Origin: Shinisaurus crocodilurus | Taxonomy: Eukaryota > Chordata > Lepidosauria > Squamata > Shinisauridae | Direction: 5' to 3' | NCBI GenBank assembly: GCA_021292165.1 | Contig: JAHFWL010001001.1 | Location: 1-64,000, forward strand | Length of the DNA stretch: 64,000 nt | Shown: in pieces, positions 63,621-64,000 of the stretch | Layout: each line of letters opens with the position of its first letter | Position numbering within the stretch: the stretch's first letter is position 1 | Position numbers and translations under genes: made by a program | The notes under the pieces: generated by a model | Told to the model about the DNA's origin: nothing | What the model saw: the letters and a program-made list of their open reading frames with translations, nothing else | Databases searched by the model: none

Positions 63621-63674
63621 GTAGGAACTGCAGACAAGCCATCTTGCGCCCAAGGGGGACTTACTTGGGCAACT

Positions 63675-64000
63675 GAAATGATCAAGGGGCTGGAGGAGCA
63701 ACTTCCCTAAGAGGAAAGGTTGCAGCAGCTGGAATTGTTTAAGTTAGGGGGGAAAGGCGAGTATGGGGAGACACAACAGAGGTGTACAGAATTATGCATG
63801 GTGTAGGGAAAGTGGACAGGGAGACATGTTCCTCCCTCTCTCATAATACTGGAACCCAATGGGGTCATCCCATGAAGCTGATTGGTGGGAGATTCAGGAC
63901 AGATCAAAGGAAGGACTTCTTCACACAGCGCAGAGTTCAACTATGGAATTCACGTTCACAAGATGTCGTGATGGCCACCAATTTGGACAGGTTTAAAAGG
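63675..64000 (+). mobile_element. CR1 LINE fragment, cut by the window end
   Basis: GAAATGATCAAGGGGCTGGA ... AACCCAATGGGGTCATCCC ... CGTGATGGCCACCAATTTGG, continuing out of the window. Confidence 0.8.

Noticed and set aside
62440..62550. Solo LTR call at AATAAAACC
   Set aside because: Only a polyA-U5-like end could be seen; no TG start, partner or duplication, so it is mentioned but not called.

Overview
This is nuclear DNA from a reptile, most likely a squamate (lizard or snake). The argument is one intron-rich vertebrate gene whose introns are packed with CR1-type, L2-type and L1-type LINE fragments, tRNA-Ala-like and MIR-like SINEs, and many short hAT-type elements that carry the phrase ACAACTCCCAGCATGC, a repeat mix typical of squamates. 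No species can be named from the sequence alone.

The only cellular gene I can support is NOS1, neuronal nitric oxide synthase, on the plus strand. Eighteen exons, equivalent to mammalian exons 3-20, run from 17831 to 63620 with one continuous reading frame (2331 coding nt, about 777 codons). They cover the end of the N-terminal linker, the whole haem/tetrahydrobiopterin oxygenase domain, the calmodulin-binding helix, the FMN domain with its autoinhibitory loop, and the start of the FAD half. The exon encoding the PDZ domain lies upstream of the window and the FAD/NADPH exons lie downstream. No premature stop or frameshift was seen. All donors are GT except intron 5, which reads as a GC-AG intron. 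The alternative mu exon of mammals (intron 16) was not found by eye.

Layout: 1-17830 is intron 2 (repeats only); 17831-43380 holds exons 3-13 (oxygenase and first half of the calmodulin site); 43381-50734 is the 7.4-kb intron 13; 50735-63620 holds exons 14-20 (second half of the calmodulin site, FMN module, start of the FAD module); 63621-64000 is intron 20 with a CR1 fragment.

The unusual content is in the introns. Several groups of short non-autonomous elements end in CAG...CTG-like termini and carry 8-bp target duplications, the signature of hAT transposons. One is a near-perfect foldback present seven times. Another carries dense subterminal arrays of the motif GACTCG. Intron 19 contains a roughly 550-bp insertion with a perfect 15-bp duplication, inverted ends, and on the minus strand a 38-nt stretch that folds as a type I hammerhead-ribozyme-like motif, as expected for a Penelope-like element. 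All coordinates were read by eye; repeat boundaries are approximate unless a target duplication is quoted.
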